DNA from: Lachancea thermotolerans CBS 6340
Lineage: Eukaryota > Ascomycota > Saccharomycetes > Saccharomycetales > Saccharomycetaceae
Assembly: GCF_000142805.1 (NCBI RefSeq)
Contig: NC_013082.1
Span: 1,116,001 to 1,180,000 of the forward strand
DNA: 64,000 bases
Direction: 5' to 3'
Of the stretch, positions 29,753-37,468 are shown piece after piece. Position 1 is the stretch's first letter, and every line of letters begins with the position of its first letter. The notes beneath the pieces were generated by a model. The model did no database searches. It saw only the letters and a program-made list of their open reading frames with translations, and had not been told where the DNA came from. The position numbers were made by a program, and so were the translations under genes.

Positions 29753-30700
29753 CTAGACGCCGCCGCGCTTGCAGAACTCACAGCCGTCCTTGCGCTGGCG
29801 CTTGCCCGCGCGACTCTTGCGCGGGATGTACTTGTAGTCCGGGTAGCGCTTGCGGTGCAGCTCCTTCTCCTTGGCGGCCAGGTCCTGCCAGTGGCGGCGG
29901 TCGTCGTCGGTCAGCTCGCGCCAGCGCTGGCCGATCTCGCGGGAGATCTGCGAATTCGTCTTGAACGACGCCTCTGCGTTTTCGCAGTAGGACGACTGCT
30001 TGGCGAAGAGCTGCTGGTGCAGGTGCTGGCGGAACAGGATGAACGCGTTACGCGGACGCGGGATGTGGTGGCCGGTCTTGGTGTTGTTGCGGCAGACGCA
30101 CTTGAGCGGCGCCGCCGCGGCCGCGTCGGTCGAGTGCGAGCGCGAGTGCGAGTGCATGTGCGCGGCAGACACGTCTTCAGAGCACGAGTGCACCGACGAC
30201 GGGCCCGACATGGACGAGGACCCCGACGACGGCACCGAAGACGACGTGGAAACGCGGCCCAGCGCGGGCGGCGGCGTCAGCGGCGCTAGCGGAGCTAGTG
30301 GCGCCAGCAGCGGCGCCAGCATGTGTGGGGCCAGCGGCGTCAGCGCGTGCGAGCGCGGAACGCCGCTGAGGTCGTCGCCCGTGGCGCGCGGCGTCGACTG
30401 CGAGTGCAGGTGCGAGTGCGGCGTGGGCGGCCGCTGCACGTGCGCCGGCGGGAAGTGGAGGTGGGCGGGCGGCCGCACGCCGGGGTGCATGGGCGCGGCG
30501 TGAGCGCCCGAGCCCCAGGCGGGCAGCACCACGGGCAGTTGCGCCGGGCTCGGGCCCGGGCCTAGCGAGGGCCGCGGGCCCGCCGCGGAGAAGGGGTTGC
30601 CGGTCACGTGGTCGTGGTCCACGCTGCGCAGCAGCGTGCTGATGGACGGCAATTGCACACTGGCAGGCGACGCCATGCGTGTGTAGTCGTGTTGGTTCAT
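29753..30700 (-). CDS. ROX1-type HMG-box transcription factor
   Basis: Sequence-specific HMG-box protein of 315 residues. The HMG box (about 213-291) opens HIPRPRNAFILFRQH, then NSQISREIGQRWRELTDDDRRHWQDLA, and closes YPDYKYIPRKS. This is nearest to the S. cerevisiae hypoxic repressor Rox1, but there the box is N-terminal whereas here it is C-terminal. The N-terminal 200 residues are Pro/Ala/His/Ser-rich low complexity. A Cys pair precedes the box (CVC, 201-203) and another follows it (CEFC, 307-310), suggesting a metal-linked clamp. Codons are strongly GC-biased and the gene sits in a GC island. It could be the lineage's Rox1 counterpart or a separate mating-type-like HMG factor. Downstream role unknown. 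Confidence 0.8.
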   Translation of the reverse strand: MNQHDYTRMASPASVQLPSISTLLRSVDHDHVTGNPFSAAGPRPSLGPGPSPAQLPVVLPAWGSGAHAAPMHPGVRPPAHLHFPPAHVQRPPTPHSHLHSQSTPRATGDDLSGVPRSHALTPLAPHMLAPLLAPLAPLAPLTPPPALGRVSTSSSVPSSGSSSMSGPSSVHSCSEDVSAAHMHSHSRSHSTDAAAAAPLKCVCRNNTKTGHHIPRPRNAFILFRQHLHQQLFAKQSSYCENAEASFKTNSQISREIGQRWRELTDDDRRHWQDLAAKEKELHRKRYPDYKYIPRKSRAGKRQRKDGCEFCKRGGV

Positions 30701-30788
30701 TGCCGTGCGAGGTGCGAGGAAAAGCGCGAGTGGCCTATCTAAGGTGCGGTCGGCGAGCGGAGCTGAGCTGAGGGGGAGTGTGCGTGTG

Positions 30789-30791
<3 letters not shown>

Positions 30792-30819
<28 letters not shown>
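30792..30819. repeat. (CT)14 dinucleotide microsatellite
   Basis: Fourteen CT units, reading (GA)14 in the direction of the HMG gene, 92 bp upstream of its ATG. Such GA tracts can exclude nucleosomes; a regulatory role is inference. Confidence 0.85.
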
Positions 30820-30825
<6 letters not shown>

Positions 30826-32097
30826 GTGTCTCGAACTGGTTTGTACACCGTCGGATTAGCCCTATTCTACTGCCAACTTAGCCCAGGTCTCACCGCCCTC
30901 GGCCCGCATGCCACACCTATATATATATCTTACACGTCCCGCGCCCTGCGCAGCCTGCGCGAAGAGCGGCCCGTTCCGTGCCAGGTGGGCTCTAACAACC
31001 ACCAATAGATCCGTGTGCGCAGGGGATACCATGCGAGCGCCTTGCGGGTATGCCCTAAGATCCACTCACAAGGCTCCCCTGGTGCATGCAGAAGGCCGCG
31101 CGCGCGCCGCGAAGCATGCCTTCGGACCTTCTCTTGCATTCGAGAACCCAAAATGCTCTTTATTGGCGCGCGTGCGTTTGTGAGTATGCTTCAGGTTCTT
31201 CCATCCTGGTGCCAGACAATGGTCCCTCGGCTCATGCGCGAGCCTGCACGCTGTGTTTATAGCAGCGTGGAGCTGCGCATATACGATGCTTGTTGTGTGC
31301 CGTACAGACGCACACAACAAAGGCGTGTGGTTTGAGTCTCCGGCCTTAGAAGCCACGCGCGCATGCGCGCGCGTGGCGCTTCTATCGCCGAAGAACGACG
31401 GCACCGCCGAGGCCCGGGCCGGGGTCCGTCGCCGAAGCTGCGGCGCGTGCTGCTCGCCATGTTTTCCCTCGCGAACTGGGCCGCGACTCAAACGGCCGCG
31501 CTTATGTCAGCCGCTTGGCGGCGAGCACGTGCTGTGAGCAGCGGCGCGGCTGGCTCGTCAGCCCGCTATCGCCCGCGATGCGCTGGCCCGCCCTGGCGCT
31601 TCGCCGCAATGGCTTCCCTGGATGGCTCTTGTTCGCAGCAGGAGCCGGCTCCCGCAGGTGGTCCTCGCAAGTAGCTCTCGCAAGCAGCTTCTTGCAGGCA
31701 CCTCAGGGGGCCCGACGGCGTACGTCAGCAGGTTATCTATTTTCGACGGCAAATTCTACAATGCTGGGATCGCTCCCGCGTGAAGGCTTCCCGGGGAGAC
31801 CGGCGCATAGCGCCGGCGTGGAATGCCAGGGCACAACAAGCCCCGGCGCCGTGAGCAACGCCCAGGGCAACCGGACGTCCGCGACCAGTGTCTCTAAGGG
31901 GAGCACGGACGGTGGTGGCGGGGGGCAGGCACCCGCTTGGTGCTCTTGGTGCTGCAGGTTGTTGGGGGGTTATTGTCTCGGAGCGCGGTGGGCGGGTCCG
32001 TATCCGGTGATGCGCCGAACTGGGCTCGTTGCTGCATGCATGGAACACCTACGACGCGTTAAGGTTTGGAGGGGCCGTGCGAGGTGCGGGACTGGGT

Positions 32098-32162
32098 CAC
32101 GTGCGTGGATGACGTCGCGTCTCTGTCACGTGCGCAAGTATCGCCAGCATCACGTGCACGTG
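32098..32162. promoter_or_regulatory. Cluster of four CACGTG boxes upstream of MRPS5
   Basis: CACGTG at 32098-32103, 32127-32132, 32151-32156 and 32157-32162; the last two abut without a gap. They are 110-174 bp upstream of the MRPS5 ATG. Cbf1-type control of a mitochondrial ribosomal protein gene is the likely reading. Confidence 0.65.
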
Positions 32163-32271
32163 TCTCGTCGCACGGTGCCGCTCCAGCTGGCCAGTGAAAA
32201 TTTACCACCGCGAGCGACAAGAGCCCGCGCGCTCGCCCCGCTGCGACCCGCACCGCAGCACGCACTTGGCC

Positions 32272-33225
32272 ATGCTCAGAAGGACGTTTTCGACCGGGCT
32301 GCGCGCCCTGCAGCAGCTGCCCAAGCAGCCGCCCGCCGCGCCCGCCGCGCAGGCTTCGCACGCAGACTTCCTCGCCAAATACTACCCGCAGGAGCTCGTC
32401 AGGTCCATCCAGCTTGCAGAGTCCGTGATCCCCGCAGACACCGCGTTCCGCGTCTCGTCCAACGTCGAGTTCGCGCCCGCGTACCTCGACGACTTCTCCA
32501 AGCTCGACTCCTACTGGGACTACCTCCCGGGCTCGCCCAACGTCCACTCCCAGGGCCCCTCCACGCAATTCAACTTCGACAGCATCCAGCAGCCACTGCC
32601 CAACGGCCAGGAGATCCCCCCGGGCGCGACCGTGCCGCGTCTGGATGGTGGCCGCTCCTCTGCCACCGCGGACATTGCCCGAGGCCTGCAGAAGCAGACG
32701 GGGCTCGACGCGGACTACATCAGCCGTAAGCTGACGATGCGCCCGCTTGTGATGAAGCGTGTCTCGAACCAGACCGGCAAGGGCAAAATCCCAAGTTTCT
32801 ACGCGCTCGTCGTTGTCGGCGACCGCAACGGCATGGTGGGTCTGGGCGAGGGCAAGTCGCGCGACGAGATGTCCAAGGCCGTCTCGAAGGCCCACTGGGA
32901 TGCCGTGCGCAACCTCAAGCAGATTCCGCGCTACGAAAACAGAACCATCTTCGGCGACATCGACCACCGCTACCACGGTGTCAAGCTGTTCCTCCGGTCC
33001 GTGAAGCCGGGTTTCGGCCTCAGGGTCAACCACATCATCTTCGAGATCTGCGAGTGCGCAGGCATTAAGGACCTCAGTGGCAAGGTCTACAAGAGTAGGA
33101 ACGAGATGAACATCGCCAAGGGCACGCTGGAGGCTCTGACAGAGGGCCAGAAGACCCTTGACGAAATCGCATTGGGGAGAGGCAAGAAGGTCGTTGACGT
33201 CAGAAAGGTCTACTACTCCAGCTAG
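32272..33225 (+). CDS. MRPS5: Mitochondrial ribosomal protein uS5m
   Basis: Small-subunit mitochondrial ribosomal protein of the bacterial S5 family. The product has 317 residues (307 in S. cerevisiae). It starts with a presequence [17 protein letters not shown]. After a yeast-specific N-terminal region comes the S5 double-stranded RNA-binding-like domain (about 160-225: [37 protein letters not shown] split by a short linker) and the C-terminal S5 domain with [41 protein letters not shown]. The first third is very GC-rich. The upstream open frame lacks an ATG, so the start is 32272. In S. cerevisiae this gene is YBR251W, away from both flanks seen here, marking a rearrangement. Confidence 0.95.
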   Translation: MLRRTFSTGLRALQQLPKQPPAAPAAQASHADFLAKYYPQELVRSIQLAESVIPADTAFRVSSNVEFAPAYLDDFSKLDSYWDYLPGSPNVHSQGPSTQFNFDSIQQPLPNGQEIPPGATVPRLDGGRSSATADIARGLQKQTGLDADYISRKLTMRPLVMKRVSNQTGKGKIPSFYALVVVGDRNGMVGLGEGKSRDEMSKAVSKAHWDAVRNLKQIPRYENRTIFGDIDHRYHGVKLFLRSVKPGFGLRVNHIIFEICECAGIKDLSGKVYKSRNEMNIAKGTLEALTEGQKTLDEIALGRGKKVVDVRKVYYSS

Positions 33226-33444
33226 CGGAAATGCTGTCCTCCCTGCTGCTCGCAGTGGCGCGCCTATTTCTCTACCAATCTCTCACCGCATTCATCTCCT
33301 GTATATATACATAGTAAGCCCGATTTCTATCGGTTGACCGTCGCTTGTGATTCTGACCTTCTCTTCTGTCAGATGCTAAACTCAAAGAGCTTCCGCGCGT
33401 GAACGCACTCGCTGCCTAACCAAACCACCACCTGACGGCTCCAA

Positions 33445-34536
33445 ATGTTAGCAAGGATACTGGCACAGGATGCGCTCAAGCGCTCCGTGCTTAGGGCCCG
33501 CCCGCGCGCGTCCTACCAACCCTTCAGACGGTCTGTCAAGACCTCCAGTGTCGATTGGAAACCCATCAAGAGTTCGAAGACCCCTAACGATGAGAAGCAC
33601 AAAAAACCTTTTACCAGGATGATATTCCTGAGTTTGATGATTGCAATGCCCGTCGTCGCATTCTACCTTGGATCTTGGCAGCTGCGTCGCTTGAAATGGA
33701 AGACCAATTTGATTGCATTGTGCGAGGACAGACTAACTTTCCCTGCCACCCCTCTGCCAAAGAACTTCCCCCCAGAAGAGGCAGAAAACTGGGAGTACCG
33801 CAAGGTCAAAGTCAAGGGCGAGTTCAAGCATGACCAGGAGCTTTTCGTGGGCCCTCGTGTCAGAAACGGAGTCAAGGGATATCTGCTGTTCACCCCATTT
33901 GTGCGGAAAGACACGGGTGAAAAGCTTCTCATTGAAAGAGGCTGGATCAGCGAGGAGAAGGTTGTTCCAACTAGTCGACGTCTCGAGCACCTGTCCGTCC
34001 CGGAGGGTGACAACGTCGAAATCGAATGTCTGGTCAGGGTTCCAAGAAGTAAAGGCACTTTCCAATGGGACAAGACCGATCAAGATAGCAGACTTTGGCA
34101 GATTGTTGATATTCCGGAGATGTGTGCCGTGAGTGGGGCGTCGCCTCTTCACTTGCAGGCGATCTACGACTTGAAAGATCACAACTGGTCTCTGTCAGAG
34201 GCTTCTCCCTCAACAGCCAAGGGCTCCTGGTGGAAATTCTGGCAAAAGCCACAAAGCTCTTTGGAACCTGTGCTTGATACGAAGACTAATTTGGCAGAGG
34301 ATCCAGAGATGGCCGAGTTTAACGAATTCCAATTTGTGAAATCTGGTGTTCCTATAGGAAAAGTTCCCAAAATAGACCTCAAAAACAATCATCTGCAGTA
34401 TTTGGTAACTTGGTATGGCCTTTCATTCCTCAGCACGATATTTTTGATTGTCGCTCTAAGGCGCAACCGGGGCGGCGCTGTGTCGCAAGCCCAATTGAAA
34501 CGGGATAAGCTAAAACACGCTAAGAAATACATGTGA
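33445..34536 (+). CDS. SHY1: Cytochrome c oxidase assembly factor Shy1 (SURF1)
   Basis: Inner-membrane SURF1 protein that chaperones Cox1 during complex IV assembly. The product has 363 residues. It has a basic presequence (about 1-50), a first membrane span around MIFLSLMIAMPVVAFYLGSWQLRRL (about 59-80, given in two parts: FLSLMIAMPVVAFY and the SURF1 signature GSWQLRR), the intermembrane-space domain with VGPRVRNGVKGYLLFTPF and LIERGWI, and the second span near the C-terminus (HLQYLVTWYGLSFLSTIFLI). A basic tail follows. The next gene is DAM1, as in YGR112W-YGR113W. Confidence 0.96.
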   Translation: MLARILAQDALKRSVLRARPRASYQPFRRSVKTSSVDWKPIKSSKTPNDEKHKKPFTRMIFLSLMIAMPVVAFYLGSWQLRRLKWKTNLIALCEDRLTFPATPLPKNFPPEEAENWEYRKVKVKGEFKHDQELFVGPRVRNGVKGYLLFTPFVRKDTGEKLLIERGWISEEKVVPTSRRLEHLSVPEGDNVEIECLVRVPRSKGTFQWDKTDQDSRLWQIVDIPEMCAVSGASPLHLQAIYDLKDHNWSLSEASPSTAKGSWWKFWQKPQSSLEPVLDTKTNLAEDPEMAEFNEFQFVKSGVPIGKVPKIDLKNNHLQYLVTWYGLSFLSTIFLIVALRRNRGGAVSQAQLKRDKLKHAKKYM

Positions 34537-34929
34537 TTCGGTCAATCCCAGCGTGGTCTCTTTCCTTGGTTAAATTCTAATGAACTTGTATATAAAAGTC
34601 AACAATACCGCACTTAAGTGTGCTCTTAACATCAGGTCTATAATTTAAAAGGACCCTCCGAACGAAAAAGAGTGGTTTTTTCCTTAATAGCCTGTCTTGG
34701 GTATTTAGTCCAGCTCAGCCGTTCAGGCTACGTATGGTACTGTGAAGTCGTCGCTTTTTATATCACTTCGCTACCACGCCCGCGCCTATTGTTATGTATT
34801 TAACTCATTAACTTGAATGTTGTAACAGCGTACGAGTTTGGCATGAGTTAAGGCTCTGAGCTTTGAGACCAATACATCGGTGGGTAAACAACCTATAGCG
34901 TCGCCCCTGTACCCCTTCCAGAACCCGGC
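34537..34929. other. Intergenic region SHY1-DAM1
   Basis: 393 bp, AT-rich, with no recognised element. Confidence 0.3.
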
Positions 34930-35817
34930 ATGCCCGCACCCAAGAGCCAGGTAAGGCCTAATACGCCAGTAAAGGATCAGCGAACAGCAACAGAATATCG
35001 CCTTTCCATATCAAGCAATCCGGGTTCGAGGAGATCCTCCTTAGGCGCCGCCAACAACAATGACACATCTGAATCGGACAGCGTTATAAGCACATATCTT
35101 CTGCCACAAGTTAGGGAGCTTTCGGACGCCATGATCACACTAGATAGCAACTTTACTCAAATGAACTTTATACATGAGAGCCTGGTGGATCTTAATGAAT
35201 CGGTAAGCGCCCTTCTGTATGGGTTGATGTGCAACTCATGGTGCGTAGATTTTCCTAATATGCCGCACGATACGCTGGCTGAGCTGAAGACTATGCAGAC
35301 TCTACAAAAGCTAGAGGCAGAGAGGCTTCAGCTGGTGGAGGCAATAGCCCGACAAGAACGACAAGATCAAGACATCAAAGAGGCCCAAAGCACCGCGAGC
35401 CAGCATTTCGCATCGGCGCTGCGGCCTCGTCCGCAGCAAGGCCAAAAAGTGGTCACCGGGCCCGGCCGCCGCGACTGGACTTCGCAAGGAACTGCAGCTC
35501 TCGACTTCAACGATGACGACAACACCGACGCGTCGTTTGTCTCAAACCCAGCAACAATTGCCCCGTCTTTGAGCAAGAGCCGCCAGATGCGGAGAAAGTC
35601 TATGCTCCACACAATGCGCAACAGCATTGCTGGCACGCATGAGCTCTCCGAGTCTGACAAGCGGCGATCTCTTGCAGTGAGCGCCTCGCGCATTGTCAAT
35701 CCTTCCAAGAATCCAACCTTGGGCACTACAGCTAGCAGAAACATTGCTAGTCGGGCGAGTACTCAGAGAGTAGCGAAAGATGCACGTGCCCTAAGAACAA
35801 GGCCGCCCTTCAGGTAA
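34930..35817 (+). CDS. DAM1: DASH/Dam1 complex subunit Dam1
   Basis: Subunit of the ten-protein DASH ring that couples kinetochores to microtubules. The product has 295 residues (343 in S. cerevisiae). The N-terminus EYRLSISSNPGSRRSSLG keeps the region that contains the Ipl1/Aurora B target Ser20 in yeast. The conserved Dam1 domain (about 55-120) carries LPQVRELSDAMITLDSNF, NFIHESLVDLNESV and NSWCVDFP. The C-terminal half is basic with RRKSMLHTMRNSIA, another Aurora-type site region, and it ends in TRPPFR exactly as the yeast protein does. The middle is shorter than in S. cerevisiae. Confidence 0.96.
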   Translation: MPAPKSQVRPNTPVKDQRTATEYRLSISSNPGSRRSSLGAANNNDTSESDSVISTYLLPQVRELSDAMITLDSNFTQMNFIHESLVDLNESVSALLYGLMCNSWCVDFPNMPHDTLAELKTMQTLQKLEAERLQLVEAIARQERQDQDIKEAQSTASQHFASALRPRPQQGQKVVTGPGRRDWTSQGTAALDFNDDDNTDASFVSNPATIAPSLSKSRQMRRKSMLHTMRNSIAGTHELSESDKRRSLAVSASRIVNPSKNPTLGTTASRNIASRASTQRVAKDARALRTRPPFR

Positions 35818-35941
35818 ACCAATAGATGTGCGATGCATCTTAGGGTCTCGCCGGGGAAAAATTTACGCGTTATGCGCTCTTATTATCGGGCGAGGCTTAT
35901 GGTTCAGCTGTTCCTAACCATCGATCTTAGGTGTGCATTGC

Positions 35942-35971
35942 ATTGTGCTCACTAAAACACGATTGTGCTCA
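35942..35971 (+). promoter_or_regulatory. Paired copper-response-like elements upstream of CTR1
   Basis: ATTGTGCTCA occurs twice, at 35942-35951 and 35962-35971, spaced 20 bp. The core TGTGCTCA is one base from the S. cerevisiae Mac1 site TTTGCTCA, and Mac1 promoters need two copies. They lie 144-173 bp before the CTR1 ATG. Confidence 0.5.
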
Positions 35972-36114
35972 TTCAACCAGAAAAAAAGTCAAGTTTGTGA
36001 GCATTTTAAAGATCTCGAAGAAATCGAGCAAATTACTGGCAATAAGCTATTTAAAATGTCAAGATCCACTGCACCTTATTGATCCTTTGTGGGAGAGACA
36101 CAATCAATCAAACA

Positions 36115-37158
36115 ATGGTTGCTGTAAAGGTGACCACTGCTCTGCTAGCGGTCGCTTGGGCCACAGCTGCAAAGGCCATGGGCGGGGACGGCATGGTGAT
36201 GACAACCTCTTCGAGCTCCGCGATGAGCATGGCTACTGGGTCTTCATCAATGGAAATGAGCGATATGACGATGAACTCGTACCTAACTCCGAAGTTCTAC
36301 AATTATCCCGTGCTTTTTGACCATTTAAGAGCCAAAAACAAGGGGCAGGCGTTCGGTATCTTCGTTCTGATCATGGCAGCTGCCTTTGCATATAAACTGG
36401 CACTCTTCGTTAGCTGGTGCCTGGAAGTGAGGTGGTTCAAAAAATGGAACCCCTCTGGTGCCAGAAGGCCGGGGACTTTGAGCAGCACAGGACCTTCCTT
36501 CGATGCAGACAATGCATCCCAAGTTACAGCACAGAACTACACACAGGACCTTGAGTTTCAAAGCCAGTACCTGCCTAAAATGCCCAACTTGTTGGTGCAC
36601 GTGATGTCACCTTCATCTGTTGACCTCTTCCACGACTTTATCCGGTTGTTGCTTGCGTTTTGCTCTACAATGATGATCTACATGCTTATGTTGGTCGCGA
36701 TGACGTTTGTTCTCACATATGTCTTCGCTGTTATTTTAGGGGTTTCTCTCGCCGAGATCTTTTTTAATAGGTGGAAGATTTGCTTGATTGCAAGATGGGA
36801 CCTTCAACGTGAACTGAAGAGGAGAAGGAACTGCAAAGGGGGTGAAGTCTGTCTTTGCGGTCAGCACAAGCCTGAGCAAAAAGCTGCTTCAGGTAGCAGC
36901 TCGTCTCCAACTTCTAGTCTGCTCGAAAAACCCTCCACTCAGAAGCCAGCAGCTTCAAACGTTCCGTGTGGTGGCAAGTCATCCTGCTGCTGCGGCCCGG
37001 AGGAAGACGAGTCATTAGCAGAAACCAACTGTGGTTGTGAGGCTAACTCGATAGATGATGACGCCAACAACGAACGTCAAGCGCGTGAACTAGCGAAAAA
37101 TAATGAACAGACAGGCAACATGGACGTTAATTTAATTCCAGCCGAAAAGTTTGCGTGA
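36115..37158 (+). CDS. CTR1: High-affinity copper transporter Ctr1
   Basis: Plasma-membrane Cu(I) uptake channel, a trimer with three membrane spans per subunit. The product has 347 residues. The N-terminus has a hydrophobic segment (VKVTTALLAVAWATAAKA) and then methionine-rich Mets motifs (GMVMTTS, AMSMATG, MEMSDMTMNSY). Spans lie near ALFGIFVLIMAAA-like FGIFVLIMAAAFAYKLALFV, LAFCSTMMIYMLMLVAMTF and LTYVFAVILGVSLAEIFF; the second contains the MxxxM copper ring. The cytosolic tail is rich in Cys (CLCG, CCCG, CGC), expected for copper binding. The first ATG in the frame is 36115; upstream is only a TTG. In S. cerevisiae CTR1 (YPR124W) is beside YLH47 (YPR125W); here SPT6 and another gene lie between. 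Confidence 0.93.
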   Translation: MVAVKVTTALLAVAWATAAKAMGGDGMVMTTSSSSAMSMATGSSSMEMSDMTMNSYLTPKFYNYPVLFDHLRAKNKGQAFGIFVLIMAAAFAYKLALFVSWCLEVRWFKKWNPSGARRPGTLSSTGPSFDADNASQVTAQNYTQDLEFQSQYLPKMPNLLVHVMSPSSVDLFHDFIRLLLAFCSTMMIYMLMLVAMTFVLTYVFAVILGVSLAEIFFNRWKICLIARWDLQRELKRRRNCKGGEVCLCGQHKPEQKAASGSSSSPTSSLLEKPSTQKPAASNVPCGGKSSCCCGPEEDESLAETNCGCEANSIDDDANNERQARELAKNNEQTGNMDVNLIPAEKFA

Positions 37159-37468
37159 GCAATTCCGCAGGATGCAACAAGAAAACGCGCGAACTGATCT
37201 TTGCACATACATAATTATATCGAGCCGCGCGAGGCATGTATTATTAAGAGCTTTGCCGCCATAACACGACTTACTCAACTTGACATGATTGTCTTCAGTG
37301 TGTCTATCACGTGACGTATATAGGAGCGACGACACTTTGGAGTAAGATTCAAAAAAATTTCACGAAAACCATCAACACTTTTAAGGAAAGCTAGAAAGAG
37401 AGAACAATTAGGCTCTGCAGGCTATTTCTTTGTTGCGGTAAAGACTGAATCCAAAGTCTTGAGCCATA
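37159..37468. promoter_or_regulatory. SPT6 promoter region with CACGTG
   Basis: 310 bp. One CACGTG at 37308-37313 is followed directly by ACGTATATAG, a possible TATA element. Nothing else was recognised. Confidence 0.4.

Larger units (their letters stand above)
30701..32271. other. 1.6-kb GC-rich divergent intergenic region
   Basis: Between the HMG gene and MRPS5. It holds a (CT)14 microsatellite (30792-30819), TATATATAT near 30920, long chance open frames on both strands with Arg/Ala/Cys-rich translations and no domain, and four CACGTG boxes just upstream of MRPS5. No RNA gene was recognised. Confidence 0.45.

Noticed and set aside
31515-32729. 404-codon plus-strand frame across the MRPS5 promoter and 5' end
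   Set aside because: It reads MRPS5 in the wrong frame and crosses the promoter; composition is Arg/Ala-rich without homology.
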